64,000 nt of DNA from Amycolatopsis nalaikhensis (GTDB lineage Bacteria; Actinomycetota; Actinomycetes; Mycobacteriales; Pseudonocardiaceae): assembly GCF_030264295.1 (NCBI RefSeq), contig NZ_CP127173.1, forward strand, positions 7,385,501 to 7,449,500, given 5' to 3'. The notes below the pieces were generated by a model that had not been told where the DNA came from, made no database searches, and worked only from the letters and a program-made list of their open reading frames with translations. The position numbers were made by a program, and so were the translations under genes. Positions 46,774-54,968 of this stretch are shown here, piece by piece; positions within the stretch are counted from its first letter, which is position 1, and every line of letters starts with the position of its first letter.

Positions 46774-46798
46774 GTTCGGGCCGGCGCCGCCCGGGTAA
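46774..46798 (+). promoter_or_regulatory. Sigma-B/F-type promoter, SDR gene
   Basis: GTTC, 15 bases, GGGTAA, ending 32 bp before the ATG of the YghA-like SDR. Confidence 0.55.
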
Positions 46799-46830
46799 CC
46801 GGCGCGGACCAGCCGATTCAGGGAGGACCG

Positions 46831-47688
46831 ATGGCCGAAGAACGGTTGCGCCCGCCGCAACAGCAGGGACCACCCGGGCTGACCGAGGACATGGACCCCC
46901 GGCCGCGGGACACGATGGCCGACTACGAAGGCCGCGGCCTGCTCGCCGGGCGCAAGGCCCTGATCACCGGCGGGGACTCCGGCATCGGCCGCGCCGTCGC
47001 GATCGCCTTCGCCAAGGAGGGCGCCGACGTCGCGATCGCCTACCTCAACGAGCACGTCGACGCCGAATACACCGCCGACCGCGTCCGCGCCGAAGGCCGC
47101 GAATGCCACCTGCTGCCCGGTGACCTCGGCGGCGCGCAGCACTGCCGCGACGTCGTCGACCAGGCCGTGCACCACCTCCACGGCCTCGACATCCTGGTGA
47201 ACAACGCCGCCACCCAGTGGCCGGTCGACAAGCCGGAGGACCTCACCGACGAGCAGTGGCTGCGGACCTTCGACGTCAACATGCACAGCTACTTCCGGGT
47301 GACGTCGGCCGCGCTGCCGCACCTGCGGGAAGGCTCGGTGATCATCAACACCGGCTCGGTGAACGGCTTGCGCGGCAACAAGTCCCTCATCGACTACTCG
47401 GCGACGAAGGGCGCGATCCACGCGTGGACGATGGCGATGGCCCAGGCCCTCGCCGACCGCGGGATCCGCGTCAACTGCGTCGCGCCCGGCCCGGTGTGGA
47501 CGCCGTTGATCCCGTCGACGTTCCCGCCGGAGAAGGTCGAGAAGTTCGGCCTGCAGGTGCCGTTCGAACGCGCCGCGCACCCGGACGACCTGGCGCCGTC
47601 CTACGTCTTCCTGGCCTCGAACCGGCTTTCGAACTACTACAGCGGTGAGGTCATCGCGGCGCTCGGCGGCGAGACGACGCCGGGCTGA
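46831..47688 (+). CDS. SDR-family oxidoreductase (YghA-like)
   Basis: A 285-residue SDR with the extended N-terminus of the YghA/general-stress group (LRPPQQQGPPGLTEDMDPRP, then ALITGGDSGIGRAVAIAFAK). It has NNAATQWP, a Ser in INTGSVNG and YSATKGAI as catalytic pair, and VAPGPVWTPLIPSTFPPEKV. Bacillus and actinobacterial members are induced by general stress, which agrees with the sigma-B/F-like promoter upstream. GGGAGGA precedes the ATG. Its last 52 bases overlap the convergent GT9 gene. Confidence 0.93.
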   Translation: MAEERLRPPQQQGPPGLTEDMDPRPRDTMADYEGRGLLAGRKALITGGDSGIGRAVAIAFAKEGADVAIAYLNEHVDAEYTADRVRAEGRECHLLPGDLGGAQHCRDVVDQAVHHLHGLDILVNNAATQWPVDKPEDLTDEQWLRTFDVNMHSYFRVTSAALPHLREGSVIINTGSVNGLRGNKSLIDYSATKGAIHAWTMAMAQALADRGIRVNCVAPGPVWTPLIPSTFPPEKVEKFGLQVPFERAAHPDDLAPSYVFLASNRLSNYYSGEVIAALGGETTPG

Positions 47689-48686
47689 GCGAGTTCGGCG
47701 ACCGCGCGGCAGACCTCCGCCGGGGAGATCCCCTCGAGGCACGGGTGGCCGGGCACCGGGCAGACGCGGGCCCGGCTGTCCCGGCACGCCGCGTGCTGGT
47801 CGCCCAGCAGCACGAACGGCACCCCGTACGGCGCCCACCGCGCCGCGGGCACCACCGGCGCGAACAGCGACACCACCGGGGTGCCCGCCGCCGCGGCCAG
47901 GTGCGCGGGCCCGGTGTTGGGCGCGACGACCACCCGGGCCCCGGACAGCACCGCGGCCAGCTCCGCCAGCGACGTCCGGCCGCCGAGGTCGACCGCCGAG
48001 GTCCCGGCGACGCCGCGGGTCAGCAGCCGCTCGGACGGCGCGCCCGTCACCAGCACGCGATGCCCTTCGGCCGCCAGCGCCCGCACGACCCGGTGGCTCC
48101 AGGCCGCCGACGGCTGGCGGGCGGGCACGGACGCGGCGGGGTGCACGACGACGTACGGTCCGCCGCCGGTCAGCCGGGAGACGTCCGGCAGCGGGCGGCG
48201 CAGCGCCGGGGCGCCGTGGTCGTCCGGTGGCAGCGCATACCCGGCCGCCTCGGCCAGCGACAGCATGCGGACGGCTTCCGGCGGGTCGCCTTCGACGCGG
48301 TGACGCAGGTCCAGCAGGCTGCCCGGGTAGTCCTCGGAGATCGCGCCTATCCACGGCACCCCCGCCTGCCGCAGCAGCAACGCGAGCGGCAACGGCGACT
48401 GGTGGAACGACGTGAGGATCAGCGCGCGGTCCGGCGCGGTCTCGCGGACCAGGTCGACGAACGCGCCGGTGTCCTCGGCCGTCACCGGCGGCGGCTCGGG
48501 GTCGATCCACGGCGCCCGCCAGGTCAGCAGGTCGTCGACGCCCGGCAGCAGTTCGCCCGCGGCGCGGCCGTGCGGCCCGGTCAGCAGCGTCACGTGCGAC
48601 GCGTGCGCGGCGACCGCGCGGACGCAGGGCCCGGCGAGCAGGACGTCCCCGAGGTTGTCCTGGCGGGCGACGAGCACCCGGCTCAT
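47637..48686 (-). CDS. Glycosyltransferase family 9 (heptosyltransferase-like)
   Basis: A 349-residue GT-B enzyme of family 9: SRVLVARQDNLGDVLLAGPC at the N-terminus (the acceptor-side D-N-x-G-D motif), VVVHPAASVPARQPSAAWSH, VLVTGAPSERLL, and the nucleotide-side VVAPNTGPAHLAAAAGTPVVSLF. GT9 enzymes transfer heptose from ADP-heptose; this one lies in a locus that also encodes the heptose pathway. The start overlaps the GT2-phosphatase fusion (ATGA). The C-terminal 17 codons run into the 3' end of the SDR on the opposite strand. Confidence 0.92.
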   Translation of the reverse strand: MSRVLVARQDNLGDVLLAGPCVRAVAAHASHVTLLTGPHGRAAGELLPGVDDLLTWRAPWIDPEPPPVTAEDTGAFVDLVRETAPDRALILTSFHQSPLPLALLLRQAGVPWIGAISEDYPGSLLDLRHRVEGDPPEAVRMLSLAEAAGYALPPDDHGAPALRRPLPDVSRLTGGGPYVVVHPAASVPARQPSAAWSHRVVRALAAEGHRVLVTGAPSERLLTRGVAGTSAVDLGGRTSLAELAAVLSGARVVVAPNTGPAHLAAAAGTPVVSLFAPVVPAARWAPYGVPFVLLGDQHAACRDSRARVCPVPGHPCLEGISPAEVCRAVAELAQPGVVSPPSAAMTSPL

Positions 48687-50161
48687 CCGGCGACCCCGGC
48701 GATGCGCAGCGCGTCGGCCAGATCGCGCGCGACGGCCGCGTGCCGCCGGGCCCGGGCGATCTCCGGCTCGAGCGTGCGGGCGGTGGGCACCAGGACCGCG
48801 CGGGCGCCCGCGGCGAGCGCGGCGTCGACATCGGCACCCGTGTCGCCGATGACCACGCAGGACGCCGGGTCGACGCCCAGCTCCCCGGCGGCGCGCAGCA
48901 CCAGCCCGGGCGCGGGTTTGCGGCACGCGCACCCGTCGCCGTCGTCGTGCACGCAGACCTGCCACGTCCCGAACGGCCCGAACAGCTCTTCGACGCGGGC
49001 GTTCACCGCTGCCAGCCGGTCCGGCGGGATCAGTCCTTTCGCGACCCCCGACTGGTTGCTCACGACGCCGACCGGGACCCCGCGGTCCCGCAGGCCGCGC
49101 ACCAGCTCGACGGCGCCGGGCACCGGGCGGACGCCGTCCGGGTCGGCGAGGTAGGGGACGTCGACGATCAGCGTGTCGTCCCGGTCGAACAGCACCGCGA
49201 CCGGCGGACGGCGCCGCCGCGCCGCGATCTCCCCGCGGATCCGGTGGTAGCACGCGGCGGGCGGGATGAGCACGCACGTGACGACCATGCGGGCCACCTC
49301 GCCGGGCGTGCGCGGCCCGGACAGCACGCGGCTCGTGGCGAACTCGGCCGTGATCCCGGCCCACACCCCGGCCGCCAGCATGGCTTTCCCGCGCTGTCGC
49401 AGCACCGGCAGCACGAGCGCGGCGAGACCGGCCACTGTGGACAGTGCGTGCAGGCCGAGCCGCCCGGACCCGGCGCCGGTGCGCTGCCGCCAGAGGACAC
49501 CGTGCTTGTGGCGCATCAGCGCGTTGTCGGCGTTGCCCCGCTGGGCTTTCAGGCTGGAGAAGAACCCCGCACACCGCGCCGGGTGCGTCGTCAAACGGTC
49601 GCCGCGGGCAATCCGGTACCCGGCCTCGGCAACGCGCAGCGCGAGGTCGGAGTCCTCGCGGAACGCGCGGGGGAACCGCTCGTCGAAGCCACCGGCCTCG
49701 ACGAGCACGCGCCGCCGATAGGCCATGTCGGCGGTGATCCACCGGGCCCGCTCGAGCCCCGCGGTGCCGCGCTCGTCGTCGGTCGGACGGCGGTCGCCGG
49801 GCAGCGGGACGGTGATGCGCGCCTGTGACGCCGCCACTTCCGGCGGCAGCGGCAGCAGGTCGTCGGCCAGCTGCCGGGGCCAGTCGGGGGCGAGCACGAC
49901 GTCGTCGTCGACGAAGGCGATCCACTCGCTCTTCGCGGTGCGCCAGCCGAGGTTGCGGGCGGCCGCCGGGCCGCGCCCGCCGGAGCGCAGCACACGCACG
50001 CCTTCGGGGACGTCCAGTCCGGACCCGCCGGGGCGGTCGTCGACGACGAGGATCTCCGCCGGTCGCGGACCTTCCCCGGGCAGCAGGGTTTCCAGCAGCG
50101 GCCGAAGCGTCTCCCGGCCCGTCGTCGGGATCACCACGGTGTAGTCGAGCGAGGCAGTCAC
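48683..50161 (-). CDS. GT2 glycosyltransferase fused to GmhB-type phosphatase
   Basis: A 492-residue fusion. Residues 1-300 are a GT2 transferase: YTVVIPTTGRETLRPLLETL, the metal-binding DDD at 85-87, and FREDSDLALRVAEAGY. Two weak membrane stretches follow (about 240-300). Residues 320-490 are a HAD phosphatase: Asp326/Asp328 in VLFDRDDTLIVD, NQSGVAKGL, the GmhB zinc loop VCVHDDGDGCACRKPAPGL and GDTGADVDAALAAG. GmhB removes the C7 phosphate of heptose-1,7-bisphosphate. The ATG at 50161 lies only ten bases from a stress-type -10, so the message may be leaderless. Confidence 0.93.
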   Translation of the reverse strand: MTASLDYTVVIPTTGRETLRPLLETLLPGEGPRPAEILVVDDRPGGSGLDVPEGVRVLRSGGRGPAAARNLGWRTAKSEWIAFVDDDVVLAPDWPRQLADDLLPLPPEVAASQARITVPLPGDRRPTDDERGTAGLERARWITADMAYRRRVLVEAGGFDERFPRAFREDSDLALRVAEAGYRIARGDRLTTHPARCAGFFSSLKAQRGNADNALMRHKHGVLWRQRTGAGSGRLGLHALSTVAGLAALVLPVLRQRGKAMLAAGVWAGITAEFATSRVLSGPRTPGEVARMVVTCVLIPPAACYHRIRGEIAARRRRPPVAVLFDRDDTLIVDVPYLADPDGVRPVPGAVELVRGLRDRGVPVGVVSNQSGVAKGLIPPDRLAAVNARVEELFGPFGTWQVCVHDDGDGCACRKPAPGLVLRAAGELGVDPASCVVIGDTGADVDAALAAGARAVLVPTARTLEPEIARARRHAAVARDLADALRIAGVAG

Positions 50162-50170
50162 CGCGGTGGG

Positions 50171-50195
50171 CTACCCGCGGTGGACCGGGTCAAAC
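50171..50195 (-). promoter_or_regulatory. Sigma-B/F-type promoter, GT2-phosphatase gene
   Basis: Minus strand GTTT, 15 bases, GGGTAG; the -10 ends about ten bases before the ATG at 50161, which fits leaderless transcription. Confidence 0.6.
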
Positions 50196-50198
50196 GGC

Positions 50199-50223
50199 GT
50201 GTCGATCGCGCGCTCGCGGGTAA
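50199..50223 (+). promoter_or_regulatory. Sigma-B/F-like promoter, aldehyde dehydrogenase gene
   Basis: GTGT, 15 bases, GGGTAA, divergent from the previous element and 28 bp before the start at 50251. Confidence 0.45.
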
Positions 50224-50250
50224 CCGGGCAGCGACGAGAAGGAGGTGCGG

Positions 50251-51600
50251 ATGACCGCGGGGACGATCGAAATCCGGAACCCGGCCGACGGCAGCGTGGT
50301 CGGCAGCGTGCCGACCGCGGGCGAAGACGAGATCGACGCCGCGCTGGCACTGGCTAACCGGACGCGCACGACGTGGGCGCGTACTCCGGCCGCGGAGCGC
50401 GGCGCGTTGCTGCACACCGCCGCCGAGCGGCTGCGGATCAACGCTGACGAGCTCGCCGCCGTCAACGAGTCGGAGACCGGACGGCCGCGCGCCGAGGCCC
50501 GCGAAGGCGTGCTCGCCGGCGCGGGCACCCTCGACCAGTACGCCGAGCTGGGCCCGGTCCACCGCGGCCGCAGCCTCCTCGGCGACGTCGGCGCGACGGA
50601 CCTCATGGTGCCCGAGCCGCGCGGCGTGGTCGTGGCGCTGACGCCGTGGAACGACCCCGTCGCGGTCGCCTGCGGGCTCCTCGGCGCGGCACTGGCCACC
50701 GGGAACACCGTGGTGCACAAGCCGAGCGAGCGCGCGCCGCACACCGGCGAGCTGCTGGGTGAGGTGCTCGGCGGCGTGCTCCCGGGTGGCGTGCTGCAGA
50801 CCCTGCACGGTGACGGCGGGGTCGGCGCGGTTCTCGCGCAGCGCGACGACGTCGACGTCCTGGCGCACGTGGGCAGCACCGCCACCGGCCGGTCGATCGC
50901 CGCGAGCGCGGCCGCGACCGGCGCGAAGACGTTGCTGGAGAACGGCGGCAACGACCCGCTGCTCGTCGACGAGGACGTCGACCCGGAGTGGGCCGCGGGT
51001 CAGGCCGCGCTGGGCGCGTTCGCCAACTCCGGGCAGATCTGCGTGGCCGTCGAACGGATCTACGTGCACGAGGCCGTCGCGGAGCCATTCCTGGCCGCGC
51101 TGGTCAAGGACGCCGAGGGGCGGACGCTCGCGCCGCTGGTGGACCGGCGGCACCGCGACCACGTGCACTCGCACGTCGAAGACGCGCTCGAGCGCGGTGC
51201 CCGGCTGTTGACCGGGGGAGCGGTGCCGGACGGGCCGGGCGCCCACTACCCGGCGACCGTGCTCACCGGCTGCGAGCCCGATCTGCGCGTGATGACCGAG
51301 GAGACGTTCGGCCCGGTGGCTCCGGTGCGGGTCGTCGCCGGTTTCGACGACGGTCTCGCCGAAGCCGCGAAGGGCGAATACGGCTTGGCGGCCACCGTGC
51401 TGACGGCGTCGATGGCCCACGCTCAGCGCGCGTGGCGCGAGCTGCCCGCGGGCACGGTGAAGGTCAACAATGTGTTCGGCGGCGCCCCCGGCGGGGCCGC
51501 GCACCCGCGCGGCCGCAGCGGCAACGGGTACGGCTATGGGCCCGAGCTGCTCGACGAGCTGACCCAGACGAAGCTCGTGCACGTGGCCCCGCCCGGATGA
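50251..51600 (+). CDS. Aldehyde dehydrogenase family protein
   Basis: A 449-residue aldehyde dehydrogenase: VVVALTPWNDPVAVACGLLG for the cofactor, HVGSTATG, catalytic Glu in LLENGGNDPLL (ENGG instead of ELGG), nucleophile Cys in NSGQICVAVERIY and ETFGPVAPVRVV. Slightly shorter than the 480-500 norm. AAGGAGG sits before the ATG at 50251; a GTG at 50245 lies on the ribosome site. The stop overlaps the FUSC gene. The reason for an aldehyde dehydrogenase plus exporter inside a glycan locus is unclear. Confidence 0.92.
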   Translation: MTAGTIEIRNPADGSVVGSVPTAGEDEIDAALALANRTRTTWARTPAAERGALLHTAAERLRINADELAAVNESETGRPRAEAREGVLAGAGTLDQYAELGPVHRGRSLLGDVGATDLMVPEPRGVVVALTPWNDPVAVACGLLGAALATGNTVVHKPSERAPHTGELLGEVLGGVLPGGVLQTLHGDGGVGAVLAQRDDVDVLAHVGSTATGRSIAASAAATGAKTLLENGGNDPLLVDEDVDPEWAAGQAALGAFANSGQICVAVERIYVHEAVAEPFLAALVKDAEGRTLAPLVDRRHRDHVHSHVEDALERGARLLTGGAVPDGPGAHYPATVLTGCEPDLRVMTEETFGPVAPVRVVAGFDDGLAEAAKGEYGLAATVLTASMAHAQRAWRELPAGTVKVNNVFGGAPGGAAHPRGRSGNGYGYGPELLDELTQTKLVHVAPPG

Positions 51601-52679
51601 GCCAGGGGCACGACCGGACCCCGGTGGGCTGGTTCGCCCGCGCGCTGCGGGTCCCCGGGAGCGAGCGGCGAAGCCTGGTGCAAGCCGCGAAGGCGACGCT
51701 CGCCGCGACCGGGGCGTGGCTGCTGGCGACGCTGGTGCTGCGGCTGCCGCAGCCGTTCCTGGCGCCGTACGCGGCGGTGTTCCTGGTCGACGCGACGGTC
51801 TACCGGTCGCTGCGGGGCTGGGCGCAGCAGATCGGCGCGGTGGCGGCGGGTGTCCTGCTCGCCGCCGTCGCGGTCCAGCTGATCCCGTGGCAGGCCGTCG
51901 CGCTCGCCGTCGTCGTGTTCCTCGGGCTGCTGGCCGGGAACTGGCGGCAGTTCGGCTCGGCGGGGATCTGGGTCGGCGTGACGGGCATGCTGGTGATCTC
52001 GTACGGCACGGCGAACGAGCCGGTGCTGCTGGGCGACCGGCTGCTGGAAACGGCGCTGGGCGCGACGATCGGCGCGGCGGTCAACGCGCTGGTTTTCCCG
52101 CCCCTGCACGGAGAACGGCTCAAGGCGGCGGCCGACCGGCTGGCGGCGGCACTGGCCGGGCTGCTGGAGACGACGTCGGAGCTGGTCTGCCGCGACGAGC
52201 CACCCGGCGACGTCGAAGACCTGCTGGCCCAGGCGCGGGACGTGCGGAGCCTGGTCCTGGTGGCCGAGGACGCGGTCGGCCTGACCCGCGAAGGCCGGGT
52301 GCTGAACCTGCGACGGCGTCGTCCCGGCTCGGGTGCCGGGCACGAGCGTCCACTGCGGACACTCATCGCGTTGTGGCCACCGGTGTCCCAGCTGCTGGCG
52401 GCGGTGCGGACGACATCGGCGCGGGAGGACGAGCCGTTCGCGTACCCGTGGGCGGACGCGCGGGACGCGCTGGCGGACCTGATCCGCGGCCTGGCGGACG
52501 CGGTCCGCGCGGTGGCGGAGGACGGCGAGCCGGTCGACCTGGGCGGGTGCCGGACGCTGCTGGGCCAGCTGGAGCGACGGCTGGTGACGGCGGAGGATGA
52601 CGGGGTGCCCGCCCGGCTGGGGCTCGGCACGCTGACCCTGCCCGCACGGCACCTGGTGGAGCAGCTGGAGAACCGCTGA
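51597..52679 (+). CDS. FUSC-family (aromatic acid exporter-like) membrane protein
   Basis: A 360-residue protein with an N-terminal bundle of about five to six membrane helices (LVQAAKATLAATGAWLLATL, FLAPYAAVFLVDATVYRSLR, GAVAAGVLLAAVAVQL, AVALAVVVFLGLLAGNW, IWVGVTGMLVISYG) and a long cytoplasmic helical tail. The RSLRGWAQQIGAVAAG segment is typical of the FUSC/ArAE type efflux family. ATGA-coupled to the aldehyde dehydrogenase; a hairpin terminator follows 18 bp after the stop. Confidence 0.88.
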   Translation: MSQGHDRTPVGWFARALRVPGSERRSLVQAAKATLAATGAWLLATLVLRLPQPFLAPYAAVFLVDATVYRSLRGWAQQIGAVAAGVLLAAVAVQLIPWQAVALAVVVFLGLLAGNWRQFGSAGIWVGVTGMLVISYGTANEPVLLGDRLLETALGATIGAAVNALVFPPLHGERLKAAADRLAAALAGLLETTSELVCRDEPPGDVEDLLAQARDVRSLVLVAEDAVGLTREGRVLNLRRRRPGSGAGHERPLRTLIALWPPVSQLLAAVRTTSAREDEPFAYPWADARDALADLIRGLADAVRAVAEDGEPVDLGGCRTLLGQLERRLVTAEDDGVPARLGLGTLTLPARHLVEQLENR

Positions 52680-52698
52680 GCCGAGCGCAGGCCGTGCC

Positions 52699-52745
52699 CG
52701 TCGTGAGTGTTTAGGGCGGTTCTAACCGCCCTAAACACTCACGAC
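52699..52745. terminator. Long hairpin, GTCGTGAGTG family
   Basis: GTCGTGAGTGTTTAGGGCGG and CCGCCCTAAACACTCACGAC are perfect arms, extended by TT/AA around CT. The outer ten bases match the hairpin at 25317-25373 while the inner stem differs but stays paired. It serves the convergent FUSC and zinc-ribbon genes. Confidence 0.88.
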
Positions 52746-52776
52746 CGCGGGTGAGAGGAGGGCGCGCCCAACCAGG

Positions 52777-52956
52777 TCAGCGCACTGGGGTGGCGTCCGC
52801 GTCGGCGCGGTGCTGGCGGCAGGTCGTGCACACCATCGTCTGGCCCAGCAGCGAACCGTCGCCCGAGACGAGGCGCGCCACATACAGCGTCGGCAAGCCG
52901 CACTCCTCGCACGGGATCGGCTTGCTGTCGCGGTTGATCAGCATTCGGTTCGGCAT
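52777..52956 (-). CDS. 59-residue zinc-ribbon-like protein
   Basis: Minus-strand translation from ATG 52956: MPNRMLINRDSKPIPCEECG, then LPTLYVARLVSGDGSLLGQT and MVCTTCRQHRADADATPVR. Two CxxC knuckles (C16-EE-C19 and C43-TT-C46) about 24 residues apart suggest a zinc ribbon. AAGGGGG lies four bases before the ATG, and a GTGT-N14-GGGTAG promoter stands 38 bp upstream. No family recognised; a nucleic-acid or protein-interaction role is possible. Confidence 0.72.
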   Translation of the reverse strand: MPNRMLINRDSKPIPCEECGLPTLYVARLVSGDGSLLGQTMVCTTCRQHRADADATPVR

Positions 52957-52993
52957 CGAGCCCCCTTGGCGCGGGTGGGAAGGTCCCGCCCGG

Positions 52994-53017
52994 CTACCCC
53001 CGTGACCGGGACCACAC
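52994..53017 (-). promoter_or_regulatory. Sigma-B/F-like promoter, zinc-ribbon gene
   Basis: Minus strand GTGT, 14 bases, GGGTAG; 38 bp ahead of the start codon. Confidence 0.4.
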
Positions 53018-53055
53018 TCCTCCGCCGGACGGACGTCACTCGAACGGAGTAGTCC

Positions 53056-53661
53056 TCAGGAGGCCGGGTACTGGTGCTCGCGGAGCAGGTTCGCCAGGTG
53101 GACGGCGTTGCGGACCACCGTCTCGTTCGTCGAGACCACCGCCTTGGGCGTCTCGTCGAGGTCGAGGTAGTCGCCGCCCTGCATGGCTTCGCCGTTCCAG
53201 TACGTCGCTCCCTGGGCCGGCACCGTGAAGCCGATGTCGTCGAGGGCCTGGAACAGGTCCGCGATGATCTTGTGCGCGCCGTCCTCGTTGCCGACCACCG
53301 CCGCGACCGCGACCTTGCCGAACATCGCCGGCCTGCCCTCGTCGTCGGTTTCGGACAGTTCCGCGTCGAGGCGCTCGAGGACCCGCTGGGCGACGCTCGA
53401 CATGTGGCCGACCCACGTCGGCGTGGCGACCAGCAGGATGTCCGCGGCCGCGATCTTGCGGCGGATGTCCGGCCACGCGTCGCCGTCGCCCATGTCGGCC
53501 TCCACCCCCGGCCTGACGTCGTGGTCGACCACGCGGACCACCTCGCCGGTGGCGCCCCGCTCGGCGAACAGGTCGAGCAGCTGGCGCGCGATGAGGTCGC
53601 TGCTCGACTTCGCGGGCGACGGCTTGAGCGTGCAGGTCAGCGCGAGGACGCGCAGGGTCAT
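53056..53661 (-). CDS. NADPH-dependent FMN reductase-like flavodoxin protein
   Basis: A 201-residue flavodoxin-fold protein: LRVLALTCTLKPSPAKSSSD as the phosphate loop, ADILLVATPTWVGHMSSVAQ around the flavin and AVAAVVGNEDGAHKIIADLF. This is the NAD(P)H-dependent FMN reductase/WrbA-like type. It is the last gene of the glycan operon (ATGA overlap with the UDP-glucose dehydrogenase gene), an odd place for a flavin reductase; it may be a passenger. Confidence 0.9.
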   Translation of the reverse strand: MTLRVLALTCTLKPSPAKSSSDLIARQLLDLFAERGATGEVVRVVDHDVRPGVEADMGDGDAWPDIRRKIAAADILLVATPTWVGHMSSVAQRVLERLDAELSETDDEGRPAMFGKVAVAAVVGNEDGAHKIIADLFQALDDIGFTVPAQGATYWNGEAMQGGDYLDLDETPKAVVSTNETVVRNAVHLANLLREHQYPAS

Positions 53662-54968
53662 GACTGCCTCCGTGGGTGCGTGCCGACGCCGATGTGGGTG
53701 AAGCCGGCCTCGGCGAGGGCGTCGGGATCGAGCAGGTTGCGGGTGTCGACGACGACCGCCCGCGCGGCCGCCGCGGCCAGCCGGGACCAGTCCAGGTCCC
53801 GGAAGTCCGGCCATTCGGTGAGCACGACCAGCGCGGCGGCGTCCTTGGCCACCAGGTACGGGTCGTCGACGACCTGGACCGCGGCCAGGCCGGGCAGGTC
53901 ACCTACCGCCGGGTCGTGCGCGGTGAGCTCCGCGCCCGCGCGGTCGAGTTCGGCGGCCACCGCCAGTGCGGGGGAGTCGCGCAGATCGCCGGTGCCCGCC
54001 TTGAACGCCAGGCCCAGCAGGCCGATGCGGGCGCCCGCGAGCGACCCGGCCGCCGACCCGGTGACGGCCTGCCGCACGGCTCGCACCACACGGGCGCGCT
54101 GCCGGGCGTTGACGCGCACGGCGTCCCGCAGGATGCCGAAGTCGACGCCCGCCGAGTCGGCCGCGTGCAGCAGGGCCGTGGTGTCCTTTGGCAGGCACGA
54201 GCCGCCCCAGCCGGGGCCGGGGGCGAGGAACTCGGGGCCGATCCGCGCGTCGAGGCCCATCGTCCTGGCGACCTCGCGGATGTCGGCGCCGAACCGTTCG
54301 CACAGTTCCGCCAGGACGTTCACGTACGACAGCTTCACCGCGAGGAACGCGTTGCTCGCGTACTTCGCCAGCTCCGCGCTGGCCGCGTCGGTGAGCACGA
54401 CCGGGGCGCCCGTCGGCTCGTAGAGCGCGGCGATCCGCCGCGCCGCCGCCGAGCCCGGCGGGTCGGTGCCGACGACCACCCGGTCCGGGTGGAGGAAGTC
54501 CTCGACGGCGTGGCTTTCCCGGAGGAACTCGGGGTTGCTCACCACGGGCAGGTCGTCCCGGCCGAGCAGGCCGGGGAGCCGGGCCGCGGTGCCGACCGGC
54601 ACCGTCGACTTCGTGACGACGACGCAGCCGGGCCGCAGCAGCCGCCCGAGCTGCGGCACGACCCGTTCGAGCACGCCGAGGTCGGGACGGCCGTCGCCAC
54701 CGGGTGGCGTCGGCAGGCACAGGAGGACGACGTCGGCACCGTACAGCTCGGCCTGCGCGGTGGTGAAGGTGAGTGTTCCGTCGCCGAGGCCCTGGGCGAC
54801 CAGCTCGTCCAGCCCGGGTTCGGCGATGGACACCACCCCGCGGCCCAGCTCGTCCACTTTGGACTCGTCGGTGTCGACGCAGGTCACCCGGTGGCCCAGC
54901 CGCGCGAAGCAGGCCGCGCTGGTCAGGCCGACGTAGCCCGCGCCGACGATCCCGATGTGCTCAGCCAT
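53658..54968 (-). CDS. UDP-glucose 6-dehydrogenase family protein
   Basis: A 436-residue nucleotide-sugar dehydrogenase: NAD motif IGIVGAGYVGLTSAACFARL, STVPVGTAARL, NPEFLRESHAVEDFLHPDRV, ELAKYASNAFLAVKLSYVN, catalytic Cys in GPGWGGSCLPKDTTAL and a C-terminal LAFKAGTGDLRDSPA block. The two-step oxidation would make UDP-glucuronate from UDP-glucose. With the UDP-glucuronate-decarboxylase-like enzyme at 60.3 kb it can supply UDP-xylose. Its start overlaps the upstream GT9 gene by eight bases. Confidence 0.94.
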   Translation of the reverse strand: MAEHIGIVGAGYVGLTSAACFARLGHRVTCVDTDESKVDELGRGVVSIAEPGLDELVAQGLGDGTLTFTTAQAELYGADVVLLCLPTPPGGDGRPDLGVLERVVPQLGRLLRPGCVVVTKSTVPVGTAARLPGLLGRDDLPVVSNPEFLRESHAVEDFLHPDRVVVGTDPPGSAAARRIAALYEPTGAPVVLTDAASAELAKYASNAFLAVKLSYVNVLAELCERFGADIREVARTMGLDARIGPEFLAPGPGWGGSCLPKDTTALLHAADSAGVDFGILRDAVRVNARQRARVVRAVRQAVTGSAAGSLAGARIGLLGLAFKAGTGDLRDSPALAVAAELDRAGAELTAHDPAVGDLPGLAAVQVVDDPYLVAKDAAALVVLTEWPDFRDLDWSRLAAAAARAVVVDTRNLLDPDALAEAGFTHIGVGTHPRRQS

